From contig DEYP01000024.1 of NCBI GenBank assembly GCA_002364615.1, positions 20,422 through 84,421 on the forward strand: a stretch of 64,000 bases of DNA. The letters are read 5' to 3'. The notes below the pieces were generated by a model. That model searched no databases. It was not told where the DNA came from and worked only from the letters and a program-made list of their open reading frames with translations. The DNA comes from Arsukibacterium sp. UBA3155. GTDB lineage: Bacteria > Pseudomonadota > Gammaproteobacteria > Enterobacterales > Alteromonadaceae. The position numbers were made by a program, and so were the translations under genes. Below are positions 35,648 through 43,878 of the stretch, in pieces (the first letter of the stretch is position 1; the number at the start of each line of letters is the position of its first letter).

Positions 35648-35669
35648 TGCGCCAGCTCAAGCTGGCGCA
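35648..35669. repeat. Perfect 9-bp inverted repeat next to an FNR box
   Basis: TGCGCCAGC-TCAA-GCTGGCGCA ends three bases before the FNR box at 35673. It could end moeA transcription, though it lacks a T-tract, or bind a second regulator of the decarboxylase operon. Confidence 0.6.
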
Positions 35670-35672
35670 GGC

Positions 35673-35686
35673 TTGATCTGAATCAA
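35673..35686 (+). promoter_or_regulatory. FNR box of the decarboxylase-trhP-ferredoxin operon
   Basis: TTGAT-CTGA-ATCAA is a perfect FNR palindrome. At -41.5 it predicts a start near 35721, 24 bases before the ATG. The -10 there is weak (GACTGT at 35711-35716), while TATAAC at 35694-35699 is better but too close to the box. Confidence 0.8.
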
Positions 35687-35744
35687 CACTGGCTATAACG
35701 AATATCTCCAGACTGTCTGCATTGGTGGTTGCCCGGAGCAGGTT

Positions 35745-37367
35745 ATGTTGTTGGTGGATGTATTGCTACATGAGTTTGACGTTTTCGAAATAAAACAACT
35801 GTTTGGTATTCCTGGCGATTTTGTGCTGCCGCTGTTTGAACAATTACAGCAGCGCAGCACGCTGCCGCTGTATTATTTAAGCCATGAGCCGTCAGCCGTG
35901 TTTGCCGCCGATGCCGCAGCCCGCATCAGCAATAAACCGGCAGTCGTGATCCTGACTTACGGTGCGGGCGCATTAAATGCCGTTAATGCGGTGGCCCAGG
36001 CTTATGTTGAACATGTCCCTCTGCTCGTTATTGCCGGCTTTCCCAGTCAGGCTGAGATTGAGCGTGGCCTGCAAATCCATCATCAAGCTAAAACGGTCGA
36101 TTCACAACGTGATATTTACCGGGAAATTACCGCGTCCCAATTCCGCTTAGATAACCCGGCCCGCGCCGGTGAAGATATTCGGGCCGCACTGCAAACCGCC
36201 AAAGAGCAGAGCCGGCCGGTTTTGCTTGAAATACCGCGCGATGCAGTACAGTTTACGACCTCTCTGGCACCTGTTTATCAGGTTGCCGACGTTCCTCAGG
36301 CTGAGCTTGATGCTGCGATAACACAACTTACCGCGCGCTTAATGCAAGCTAAACAACCGGTGATCCTGGCTGGGGTGGATGTGCGGCGCTTTGATGCGGT
36401 AGCCGAGCTGGAAGCACTGGCCAGTAAGCTGAATATTCCTTTTGTCAGCACCCTGATGGGCCGCGCCAGCTTTGATCAGCAACATTTTCTGTATGGTGGT
36501 ATTTTCTTAGATAAAACGGATGTTCGTCCGGCAGAGCTGCTTAAGGAAGCCGATCTGATTATTCAGGTTGGTGTGATTAAAACGGACAGTAATTTTGCTG
36601 CTCATGCTGAATTATTCCCCCCAGAAAAGCTAATTTGTATTGAGCAGAACCAATTAAACCTCGGCGAAACAACTTATAAACAGCTGGGGTTGCAGCCGCT
36701 ATTGGCGGCGCTACTAAACCAAGCAATACCACCGTTTAAATCATTGATTTTGCCGGTATTGGCCGCTACCGAACCCGAGCAGCGGTTGACTACCAGCAGT
36801 TTGGTGCAGTGTTTGGATAAGATGTTAGCAGAGCGCAATAACACCGTGCCGCTAATTTCAGATATTGGCGATTGTTTATTTGCTTCACTCCATGCCAAAC
36901 CCAGTTTAATGCTGGCGCCGGCCTTTTATGCGTCTATGGGCTATGCGGTGCCCGCGGCGTTTGGTGTGCAGGCGGTTACTGGCCTGCGGCCGGTAGTGCT
37001 GGTAGGTGATGGTGCCTTTTTAATGACCGGGCTGGAGCTTGGGCATTGCGCCCGCTATGGTTTTGCACCTATTGTCATTGTGTTTAATAACCAGCGCTGG
37101 GACATGATAGAGGCGTTTTCGCCCGGGCTTAATTGTACCAACTTAAGTAACTGGAAGTATGCTGATCTGGCTCGCACTATGGGAGGAAATGGCATGCAGG
37201 TTAGTTCATTGGCTGATTTTAACCAGGCTTTAGCGCTGGCATTGGCCAGTGATATGCGTTTTAGCCTGATTGAGGTAATGCTGGATAGTAGCAGCCGCAC
37301 AGAGCGCTTAAATAATTTTGCTGCAGGCTTTAAGGCTGCGACAAAAGAGAGACTGACACCATGTTAA
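35745..37367 (+). CDS. Thiamine-diphosphate 2-keto acid decarboxylase (indolepyruvate/phenylpyruvate type)
   Basis: A 540-residue enzyme with the three pyruvate-decarboxylase domains. The N-terminal GIPGDFVLPLFE block and the conserved Glu of LSHEPSAVFAADAAAR start the pyrimidine domain. The thiamine-diphosphate motif GDGAFLMTG...NN.RWD is at about residues 424-455. Substrate preference cannot be read from sequence; similarity to indolepyruvate and phenylpyruvate decarboxylases is my best recognition, so aromatic 2-keto acids are likely. A perfect FNR box lies upstream, which is unusual for this family. The 3' end overlaps trhP by 7 bases, so it is translationally coupled to a prephenate-dependent tRNA hydroxylase. 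Confidence 0.85.
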   Translation: MLLVDVLLHEFDVFEIKQLFGIPGDFVLPLFEQLQQRSTLPLYYLSHEPSAVFAADAAARISNKPAVVILTYGAGALNAVNAVAQAYVEHVPLLVIAGFPSQAEIERGLQIHHQAKTVDSQRDIYREITASQFRLDNPARAGEDIRAALQTAKEQSRPVLLEIPRDAVQFTTSLAPVYQVADVPQAELDAAITQLTARLMQAKQPVILAGVDVRRFDAVAELEALASKLNIPFVSTLMGRASFDQQHFLYGGIFLDKTDVRPAELLKEADLIIQVGVIKTDSNFAAHAELFPPEKLICIEQNQLNLGETTYKQLGLQPLLAALLNQAIPPFKSLILPVLAATEPEQRLTTSSLVQCLDKMLAERNNTVPLISDIGDCLFASLHAKPSLMLAPAFYASMGYAVPAAFGVQAVTGLRPVVLVGDGAFLMTGLELGHCARYGFAPIVIVFNNQRWDMIEAFSPGLNCTNLSNWKYADLARTMGGNGMQVSSLADFNQALALALASDMRFSLIEVMLDSSSRTERLNNFAAGFKAATKERLTPC

Positions 37368-38680
37368 TACCTGAATTATTGTCACCCGCCGGCAGTTTAA
37401 AAGCGATGCGGCTGGCGTTTGCTTACGGCGCCGATGCCGTATATGCCGGCCAGCCACGTTACAGCTTGCGGGTACGCAACAATGAGTTTGATTTAACGGC
37501 GCTTGCCACGGGTATTGATGAAGCACATGCCCTTGGTAAAAAATTTTATGTGGTGGTTAATATTGCGCCACATAACAGCAAGCTACAGAGTTTTATTGCG
37601 GATATGGCGCCAGTAGTGGCGCTTGGTCCCGATGCACTGATTGTCTCTGATCCTGGTGTTATTTATCTGTTACAACAGCATTTCCCGCATATGGCACTGC
37701 ATTTGTCGGTGCAGGCTAATACGGTGAACTGGGCGGCAGTGAAATTCTGGCAAACACAGGGGGTCGAGCGGGTTATTTTATCCCGTGAACTGGCGGTGGA
37801 GGAAATTGCGGATATTCGGCGCGAAGTACCAGAAATGGAACTGGAGGTATTTGTGCATGGCGCGCTGTGTATGGCCTATTCTGGCCGCTGTTTGTTATCT
37901 GGCTATATTAATAAACGCGACCCGAATCAGGGGGCTTGTACCAACAGTTGTCGCTGGCCTTATCAGGTACATGGCGCGACAGAAGATGAAGCTGGGCAGT
38001 TTAAACCGATAACTACACCAGCACTGTTAGAAGAGCAAGGCCGCCCCGGTGAGCTGATGGCCATAGATGAAGATGTGCACGGTACTTATATTCTTAATTC
38101 AAAAGACTTACGAGCTATTGCACATGTGCCGGCGTTAACCAATATGGGGGTGCATTCGCTTAAAATAGAAGGGCGTACTAAATCACCTTATTATGTGGCG
38201 CGTACCGCTCAGGTGTACCGCCAGGCTATTGATGATGCCGTGGCCGGCAGAGCGTTTGATCCAAAGTTACTCACTGAGCTTAACGGCATGGCCAACCGCG
38301 GTTTTACCGAAGGCTTTTTGCGCCGGCATAAACCACAGGATACACAAAACTACGATACCAGCCACAGTGTTGGTGAGCAGCTGTTAGTCGGTGAGTTTAT
38401 AGGCGAGCAGGACAGTGAGGGTTTTGCGTTGTTGGAGGTTAAAAACCAGTTTAGTGTTGGTGATAGCCTGTTGTTAATGACGCCAGAGGGAAACCAAAGC
38501 TTTACCCTGCAGGCGCTGCGCGACAAGCAGGACAACGCTATTTTATTAGCGCCTGGTGCCTGTTATCAGCTTAAAGTAAAGTTACCAAAGCAAACTGACC
38601 TGACCTTTGCCATGTTGTTAAAGCAGCTGCCAGTTGCGGCCACAGCCAACAGTGATTTAGCCGTAAATACGGTAGGTTGA
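37361..38680 (+). CDS. trhP: tRNA 5-hydroxyuridine synthesis protein TrhP (YegQ, U32 family)
   Basis: A 439-residue U32 protein beginning PELLSPAGSLKAMRLAFAYG. It has the family blocks GADAVYAGQPRYSLR, HLSVQANTVN, the VFVHGALCMAYSGRCLLSGY signature, GACTNSCRWPY and SLKIEGRTKSPYYVA. The cysteines in these blocks fit a [4Fe-4S] site. A C-terminal beta domain (about 340-430) distinguishes it from UbiU. In E. coli TrhP makes 5-hydroxyuridine at position 34 of several tRNAs without oxygen, and genetics implicates prephenate and Fe-S assembly. It starts inside the decarboxylase gene and is followed 2 bases later by a ferredoxin gene. Confidence 0.9.
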   Translation: MLIPELLSPAGSLKAMRLAFAYGADAVYAGQPRYSLRVRNNEFDLTALATGIDEAHALGKKFYVVVNIAPHNSKLQSFIADMAPVVALGPDALIVSDPGVIYLLQQHFPHMALHLSVQANTVNWAAVKFWQTQGVERVILSRELAVEEIADIRREVPEMELEVFVHGALCMAYSGRCLLSGYINKRDPNQGACTNSCRWPYQVHGATEDEAGQFKPITTPALLEEQGRPGELMAIDEDVHGTYILNSKDLRAIAHVPALTNMGVHSLKIEGRTKSPYYVARTAQVYRQAIDDAVAGRAFDPKLLTELNGMANRGFTEGFLRRHKPQDTQNYDTSHSVGEQLLVGEFIGEQDSEGFALLEVKNQFSVGDSLLLMTPEGNQSFTLQALRDKQDNAILLAPGACYQLKVKLPKQTDLTFAMLLKQLPVAATANSDLAVNTVG

Positions 38681-38682
38681 GC

Positions 38683-38871
38683 ATGCCTGCCGTTATTAAA
38701 GTCAGCTGTATTAACTGCGATATGTGTGTGCCCGAGTGCCCAAACGACGCTATTAGCATGGGCGAGAAGCATTACGAAGTAGACCCGGAACTGTGTACAG
38801 AATGCATTGGTTACTACGACAAGCCCACCTGCATAGCGGTGTGTCCGATAGATTGTATTAAGCTCTGCTGA
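38683..38871 (+). CDS. YfhL-type 2[4Fe-4S] ferredoxin
   Basis: A 62-residue ferredoxin with CINCDMCVPECP and a second group CTECIGYYDKPTCIAVCP, in which an insertion of about seven residues separates the cysteines, as in the YfhL/Alvin type. It is shorter than E. coli YfhL, lacking the C-terminal helix. The ATG at 38683 lies 2 bases after the trhP stop; a TTG two codons earlier is possible. As the third gene of the FNR-controlled unit it is a natural electron carrier for TrhP or the other U32 hydroxylases, which is inference from position. Confidence 0.9.
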   Translation: MPAVIKVSCINCDMCVPECPNDAISMGEKHYEVDPELCTECIGYYDKPTCIAVCPIDCIKLC

Positions 38872-38910
38872 TACTCATTTTATTAAACAGCAGAATTGTG
38901 GCTGATCAGT

Positions 38911-40065
38911 TTATTCCAACGCCACTGCTTTTATCTGCGCATATACCTGCTGATCAATTTGTAAGCCTAGGCGTTCAACAGATTGCTTAGTGAGCAGAGC
39001 CTGCAGCGGCTGGCCATCAAGTGTCAGTTGCACCAGGGTTTCAGCCGGGTGGGGGGCGGTATTAAAGCCAATGATACTAACCTGCAACTGATTACTGACC
39101 GAACTGTCGTTAAGAGGTGTTAAGCTAAGCGCAATATCGCGCGCCTGAATGCGTAAACGGTAAACCGAGGGTGAGTAATTTGCGGTGTCGGTATGCATTG
39201 GTGCAGGTAGTTGCAGCTGTTGCTGGCCAACACTGAGCTGAAGCAGGTGATGGTTGCAGCCGTGGCTTCTGGCATGCAGCAGTGACATTGCGCCGCTGGC
39301 GGCAAGCTGTGGCTGCATGAGTTGCTGTGGCAGCGGGCCGTGGCTGATGATGCGGCCATCCTGCATCAGCACCAGGTGATCGGCCAGTTTTACGACGTCG
39401 TCCAGCTGATGGCTGACCAGCAGCATAGGTATGCCGGTTGTATTAGCTATGCGCTGTAAAAAGGGCAAAATCTCGCTGCGGCTTTGCTGATCCAACGATG
39501 CTAAAGGTTCATCCAGCAGCAGTAATTGCGGCTGGCTCAGTAAAGCCCGGCCCAGTGCGATGCGCTGGCGCTGACCGCCGGATAAGTACTGTGGCGCCAG
39601 TTTAAGCAGTGGCGTCAGCTCGAGTAAGCGGATCACCTGCTCTGGTTGCAGCCGCACAGCAGTTTGCTTTGCCAGCCGGTTAAAGCCATACAGCAGGTTT
39701 TGCTCAACTGATAAATGCGGCAGCAGGCTGCTTTCCTGAAATACCATACCGATCCGGCGCTGATGCACCGGCACAAACTGTTTACCCTGTTGCCATGGCG
39801 TTTCGTTAAGGCAAATTTGCGCATTAGCATGGCGGTCAAGCCCGGCAATTGCGCGCAATAAGGTGGTTTTACCACAACCCGAGCGGCCAAATAGGGCGGT
39901 AATACCGTTTAGCGGCAGGCTGTTATTTAACTGCAGTGAAAATTCGCCAAGCGCCAGGCTTAACTGCACTGTAAGCGTTTGGCACTCAGGCGCAGCGGCT
40001 AATTGGCGTGGCTGGCTAATATGCTGCCAGCAGTGCTGGGCGGCATGTTGCAACAGGCTAATCAT
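38911..40065 (-). CDS. modC: Molybdate ABC transporter ATPase ModC
   Basis: A 384-residue ATPase. Walker A is GRSGCGKTT, the Q-loop is GMVFQE, the signature LSGGQRQR and Walker B LLLLDEPLASLD. A C-terminal mop/TOBE domain (about 310-380) binds molybdate, typical of ModC. About 30 extra residues at the N-terminus precede the usual start, but the ATG overlaps the modB stop by ATGA, so this start is real. It is the last gene of the moa-mod operon. Confidence 0.93.
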   Translation of the reverse strand: MISLLQHAAQHCWQHISQPRQLAAAPECQTLTVQLSLALGEFSLQLNNSLPLNGITALFGRSGCGKTTLLRAIAGLDRHANAQICLNETPWQQGKQFVPVHQRRIGMVFQESSLLPHLSVEQNLLYGFNRLAKQTAVRLQPEQVIRLLELTPLLKLAPQYLSGGQRQRIALGRALLSQPQLLLLDEPLASLDQQSRSEILPFLQRIANTTGIPMLLVSHQLDDVVKLADHLVLMQDGRIISHGPLPQQLMQPQLAASGAMSLLHARSHGCNHHLLQLSVGQQQLQLPAPMHTDTANYSPSVYRLRIQARDIALSLTPLNDSSVSNQLQVSIIGFNTAPHPAETLVQLTLDGQPLQALLTKQSVERLGLQIDQQVYAQIKAVALE

Positions 40066-40763
40066 AGTATGGCCTCGCGCTCAAACCGGCGGTTCAACCC
40101 ATATACAATAAACAGTACTGCAAAGGCGGTAATTAATAACCCTAACGATAACTGATGCGCTTGCGCATAATTCATCGCTTCGGTGTGGTCATAAATCAGT
40201 ACCGATAACACCTGGGTTTCGCCGGGTATACTGCCACCGAGCATTAAAATAACCCCAAATTCGCCTAAGGTATGGGCAAACGTTAACGTTGCAGCAACGA
40301 TAAACCCACCACGGCATAGTGGCAGTATTACACTGAACAGCTGATCCAGCTTGCTGGCACCTAAAGTAGCGGCGACTTCCAGCGGCCTTGGTCCCATGCG
40401 TCGAAAGCTTTCCACTAAAGGCTGCACGGTAAAGGGCAGAGAGTAAATTACCGAGCCAATTAAAATGCCACTAAAGCTAAATGCCAGATGGTTTAGCCCC
40501 AGTTGCTCCAGGGTACTGCCGATAGCGCCATGCGGCCCAAGCAGCAGTAACAAATAAAAACCCAGCACAGTGGGTGGCAATACCAGTGGCAGCGCTACTA
40601 TCGCCTGAATGGCGGTGCGCAGTTTGCTATGGCTAAGCGATAACCACCAGGCCAGCGGGGTACCCAGCAGCAGTAAAATCAGCGTGGTGTATAAACACAG
40701 CTTAAGGGTGAGTTGGATGGCTTGCCAGTCCTGACTACTCAATATTGTGAGAAACTCAGGCAT
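40062..40763 (-). CDS. modB: Molybdate ABC transporter permease ModB
   Basis: A 233-residue permease with five to six helices and the EAA loop EVAATLGASKLDQLFSVILP. The family features LPLVLPPTVLGFYLL and HTLGEFGVILMLGG are present. It forms the membrane channel of the molybdate importer with ModC and is fed by ModA. The gene follows modA after 3 bases and overlaps modC by 4 bases. Confidence 0.95.
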   Translation of the reverse strand: MPEFLTILSSQDWQAIQLTLKLCLYTTLILLLLGTPLAWWLSLSHSKLRTAIQAIVALPLVLPPTVLGFYLLLLLGPHGAIGSTLEQLGLNHLAFSFSGILIGSVIYSLPFTVQPLVESFRRMGPRPLEVAATLGASKLDQLFSVILPLCRGGFIVAATLTFAHTLGEFGVILMLGGSIPGETQVLSVLIYDHTEAMNYAQAHQLSLGLLITAFAVLFIVYGLNRRFEREAIL

Positions 40764-40766
40764 GGC

Positions 40767-41540
40767 TTAGTCCTGTGCCGGCAGAGTTGCAGGCAGTTCA
40801 AAGCCGAAGCGTTGCATTACCGTTAGCGCTGCCGGATTTTTCATAAAGGCGCTAAAATGGTGAGCAGCACGGTTATCCGCGCCATGACGGGTAACCACAA
40901 AAGCCTGGGTAAGCGGCTGATGCAGGTCTGTCGGAATAAGGTGATAACCCTGTTTGGCCAGTTCAGGAAACTTTGCTAACGACAGCGCAATAATGCCAAT
41001 GTCTGCGCCGCCGCTTTGCACCAATTGTGCGGTTTGGGCGATGTTTTCGCCATACACCAGCTTTGGTTCAAGCTCTGCCCACAGGCCAAGAGTTTGCAAA
41101 GCTTCTTTGGCACGTTGGCCATAAGGCGCATGCGCCGGTTGAGCAATGGCCAGGCGACGAAACGTCATGTTTTTCAGCTGATGCAGCTCAACCTCTGACA
41201 TATTTTGCCGTGGGCTCCACAGTACCAAATGACCCACAGCGTAAGGTTGTGGCACAGTAACCGCGTGGCCATCCTGGTACAGCAGCTCAGGAAAGCGGCT
41301 GTCAGCTGAAAAAAACAAGTCAAAAGGCGCGCCATGGCGAATTTGCGTGCTGAGTTTGCCGCTTGAGCCATATACAACATGAATATCTGTGGTGGGGTGC
41401 TGCTGGCGAAACAGCAGAATGACTTCATCTAAGGCATAGCGTAAATCTGACGCTGCAGCCAGCATCAGCTTGTCGCCGGCATAAACCGGTAGGGCGTAAA
41501 CCAGAGAAAACAGACAAAACAGCAGTGCACTCCGGATCAT
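40767..41540 (-). CDS. modA: Periplasmic molybdate-binding protein ModA
   Basis: A 257-residue exported protein with an N-terminal signal peptide of about 21 residues (ending VYA-GDK). The ligand-binding features are AAASDLRYALDE, the GSSGKLSTQI phosphate-type loop, GAPFDLFFSAD and, later, the VYGENIAQT and IIALSLA blocks. It delivers molybdate (or tungstate) to ModBC. It is the seventh gene of the moaA-modC unit, 3 bases after moaE. Confidence 0.94.
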   Translation of the reverse strand: MIRSALLFCLFSLVYALPVYAGDKLMLAAASDLRYALDEVILLFRQQHPTTDIHVVYGSSGKLSTQIRHGAPFDLFFSADSRFPELLYQDGHAVTVPQPYAVGHLVLWSPRQNMSEVELHQLKNMTFRRLAIAQPAHAPYGQRAKEALQTLGLWAELEPKLVYGENIAQTAQLVQSGGADIGIIALSLAKFPELAKQGYHLIPTDLHQPLTQAFVVTRHGADNRAAHHFSAFMKNPAALTVMQRFGFELPATLPAQD

Positions 41541-41543
41541 ATT

Positions 41544-41993
41544 TTACTCCCAGCGCGCCAGCGCCTGCTGATCACTGGCTTTGGCCTCAACCCAGTAATC
41601 ACCCGTAGCGGTATGTTCTTTTTTCCAGAACGGTGCGCGGTTTTTTAAGTAATCCATAATAAACTCGCAGGCGGCGAACGCAGCGGCCCGGTGGGCGCTG
41701 GCTACCCCGACAAACACTATTTGCTCATTTGGCTTAAGCCTGCCAACCCGGTGAATAATATGTACAGCAGCTAGTTGCCAATGATTAAGCGCATCGGTGG
41801 CAATGCGGTTAAGTGCCTGTTCGGTCATGCCAGGGTAGTGCTCCAGCGTCATGCCATGCAGAACGGTATCATGCAGCTCTCGCACCAGGCCGCTAAATGT
41901 GACAATTGCTCCACATGCGGGGTTGCGACGCAATTCGTGATATTCACTGGCCAGACAAAAATCATCACTTTGTACGGCGACAAATATGCTCAT
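41544..41993 (-). CDS. moaE: Molybdopterin synthase catalytic subunit MoaE
   Basis: A 149-residue MoaE with the conserved GAIVTFSGLVR, LEHYPGMTE, HRVGRLKPNE, SAHRAAAFAACEFIMDYLKNRAPFWKKE blocks; the lysines of the last block lie in the active site. With MoaD it adds two sulfurs to precursor Z. Its ribosome site (GGAGG) lies in the last codons of moaD, only 1-2 bases from its stop, which suggests tight stoichiometric coupling. Confidence 0.95.
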   Translation of the reverse strand: MSIFVAVQSDDFCLASEYHELRRNPACGAIVTFSGLVRELHDTVLHGMTLEHYPGMTEQALNRIATDALNHWQLAAVHIIHRVGRLKPNEQIVFVGVASAHRAAAFAACEFIMDYLKNRAPFWKKEHTATGDYWVEAKASDQQALARWE

Positions 41994-41994
41994 A

Positions 41995-42246
41995 TCAGCC
42001 TCCGGTTACCGGGGGGAAAAACGCCAGTTCATCGCCATCCTGCACGCTGGCGGTTAGCGGCACCAGCTGCTGGTTTACTGCGCATAGTAAATCGGTGCGA
42101 CTTAGTTCTTGCTGCCAGTTTTGGCAGCGGCTTTGCAATTGACTGAGCACTGACGCCACATCCAAGGTGTTGCCTTCACAACTAAGCAGGTATTGTTCAC
42201 AATCCAACCGTTCGCGCAGCGCTGCAAAAAACAGAATTTTAATCAT
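41995..42246 (-). CDS. moaD: Molybdopterin synthase sulfur carrier subunit MoaD
   Basis: An 83-residue ubiquitin-fold protein ending FFPPVTGG. The terminal double glycine is adenylated by MoeB and then thiocarboxylated. Its start overlaps the moaC stop as ATGA, and its stop is next to the moaE start, so moaC, moaD and moaE are tightly coupled. Confidence 0.94.
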   Translation of the reverse strand: MIKILFFAALRERLDCEQYLLSCEGNTLDVASVLSQLQSRCQNWQQELSRTDLLCAVNQQLVPLTASVQDGDELAFFPPVTGG

Positions 42247-42734
42247 ATTGCCTCCGAAATATAATGCCCCGACTTACCACCGGTTTTTTCCAGCAGCCGG
42301 ATCTCGCTAATGGTCATCGCCTTATCTACCGCTTTACACATATCGTAAATGGTTAGCGCTGCTACACTGGCGGCAGTTAATGCTTCCATCTCAACGCCGG
42401 TTTGGCCGCTTAGCACACAGCAGCTTTCAATTTTTATCTGACCTTGCGCTGGCAGTAGCTGAAAGTCGACTGATACCTGGCTTAGCATGAGCGGATGGCA
42501 CAGCGGAATAAGCTCACTGGTTTTTTTCGCTGCCATAATGCCGGCAATGCGGGCGGTGGCCAGTACATCGCCTTTTTTCAGTAAGGCCTGCTCAATTAAA
42601 CTGATCACTTCTGGCGTGGTAAATACTACTGCGCCGGCGCGGGCCAGCCGCTTAGTGTCCTGCTTGTTACTAACATCGACCATGGCAGCGGCACCACTTT
42701 GATCCAGATGCGTTAAATGTGGGAATTCACTCAT
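42243..42734 (-). CDS. moaC: Cyclic pyranopterin monophosphate synthase MoaC
   Basis: A 163-residue MoaC with [66 protein letters not shown] and [11 protein letters not shown], the full family pattern. It converts the MoaA product to cyclic pyranopterin monophosphate. I placed the start at ATG 42734, with GGAG in front, a single base from the moaB stop; a GTG at 42746 inside moaB is an alternative. Confidence 0.95.
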   Translation of the reverse strand: MSEFPHLTHLDQSGAAAMVDVSNKQDTKRLARAGAVVFTTPEVISLIEQALLKKGDVLATARIAGIMAAKKTSELIPLCHPLMLSQVSVDFQLLPAQGQIKIESCCVLSGQTGVEMEALTAASVAALTIYDMCKAVDKAMTISEIRLLEKTGGKSGHYISEAI

Positions 42735-42735
42735 T

Positions 42736-43299
42736 TCAGGCTCCACAATTATTGATTGGGTTGTTTTTCACATGAGCAACAAAGTTACCTTTTACATGTG
42801 CAACAAAGTTGCATGGCCCGGTTTTGCTATCCAGCTGTGGCAAAATCAACTGTTGCATCGCCACAGTGCAGGCGCCGCCAGAGCCAGGCATCGCAAATAG
42901 CAAAGTGCCATTGGCCAGTCCAGCCAGTGCGCCGGATTGCAGCGCAGCAGAACCTAACTCGTTAAACGATAACTGGCGAAACAGCTCACCAAAGCCTGGT
43001 ACCTGTGTATCCATAAGCGGTGTTAATGCCTCGACCGTACAGTTGCCCGCAGCAAATCCAGTACCGCCATTCAGCAACACTACCTGAATGGTCTCGCTTG
43101 CGATCCACTGACTTAACACGGCACGTATGTGATATTTGTTGTTCGGCAATACTATCCGCTCTGCTAATTGGTGACCTGCGGTTTGCAGCAGCTGACAGAG
43201 CAAGTCGCCGCTGCTGTCATTAGCACTGCTTCGACTGTCCGAGACGGTAAGTACTGCTATAGAAAGCGGATAAAACCGACTTAAGTCAGGCCTCGGCAT
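42736..43299 (-). CDS. moaB: MoaB-type molybdenum cofactor protein with duplicated C-terminal octapeptide
   Basis: A 187-residue MoCF-domain protein starting with [11 protein letters not shown]...D.SG. It has [16 protein letters not shown] and [22 protein letters not shown], the MoaB family form. MoaB resembles MogA, but its role in bacteria is less clear and E. coli does not need it. The usual C-terminal CNFVAHVK is followed by an exact repeat NFVAHVK, from a 24-bp tandem duplication at about 42764-42811. The start overlaps mobA by 14 bases. Confidence 0.9.
   Translation of the reverse strand: MPRPDLSRFYPLSIAVLTVSDSRSSANDSSGDLLCQLLQTAGHQLAERIVLPNNKYHIRAVLSQWIASETIQVVLLNGGTGFAAGNCTVEALTPLMDTQVPGFGELFRQLSFNELGSAALQSGALAGLANGTLLFAMPGSGGACTVAMQQLILPQLDSKTGPCNFVAHVKGNFVAHVKNNPINNCGA
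42764..42811. repeat. 24-bp tandem duplication inside the 3' end of moaB
   Basis: Two adjacent 24-bp units, each containing ACATG-GCAACAAAGTT with few differences, encode NFVAHVKG and NFVAHVKN. The duplication keeps frame and adds eight residues to the C-terminus. Confidence 0.85.
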
Positions 43300-43864
43300 A
43301 ATGCACTCCGTTATTAAATAAATTTAGGCAAAGCTGCCAGTCTTGTGGTGTATTGGTATTTAATAGCTCAGTGGTCGGAACTGGCAGGGATAAGGCGTTA
43401 AGCTTTGCCAGCAGTGCTTTTACCGAGCGCTGGCCGCTTTGCAGTTGTGCTCTAATTAGGGTGCTGAGTGTCGGGCTTACCGCTAGCACGCAGGGTAGTG
43501 GGCTGTCGGCAAAGCACGCAGCACCAGCATTGTTGTTAGCAGTAGCGTGTTGCAGCAGACGCTGCAGACTACGCACACTGAGTAATGGCGTATCTATTGG
43601 CAGTACCAGTAGCTGTGCACTTTGGCAGTGTTCAAGCGCCGCTAAAATACCGGCTAAGGGCCCTTGTTGCTGAGTTTGATCGGCAATAAAACCCGGTTGG
43701 TTACGACTAATCAGTACCTCTGCTGCACCGCTTTCTTGCGCCAATTGCTGCATATGCTCAAGTAAACTCAGGCCATTGAGGTTTAGCAGCGCTTTATCCT
43801 GGCCCATGCGGCTGGATTTTCCTCCGGCTAAAATCAGTGCGCTAAATTGCATACAACTGCTCAT
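43286..43864 (-). CDS. mobA: Molybdenum cofactor guanylyltransferase MobA
   Basis: A 192-residue nucleotidyltransferase with LILAGGKSSRMGQDKALL at the N-terminus, PLAGILAALEH and LPIDTPLL. It joins GMP to molybdenum-molybdopterin, yielding the bis-MGD cofactor that NarG needs. The ATG at 43864 follows AGAGGTGG; a second ATG (43852) and an upstream GTG (43873) are less likely. It sits between moaA and moaB in the operon. Confidence 0.93.
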   Translation of the reverse strand: MSSCMQFSALILAGGKSSRMGQDKALLNLNGLSLLEHMQQLAQESGAAEVLISRNQPGFIADQTQQQGPLAGILAALEHCQSAQLLVLPIDTPLLSVRSLQRLLQHATANNNAGAACFADSPLPCVLAVSPTLSTLIRAQLQSGQRSVKALLAKLNALSLPVPTTELLNTNTPQDWQLCLNLFNNGVHYAEA

Positions 43865-43878
43865 ATTAGCCACCTCTC

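Noticed and set aside
37361-38680. U32 peptidase (collagenase-like protease) for trhP, ubiU and ubiV
   Set aside because: No protease catalytic residues; cysteine patterns and context fit Fe-S-dependent hydroxylation factors.
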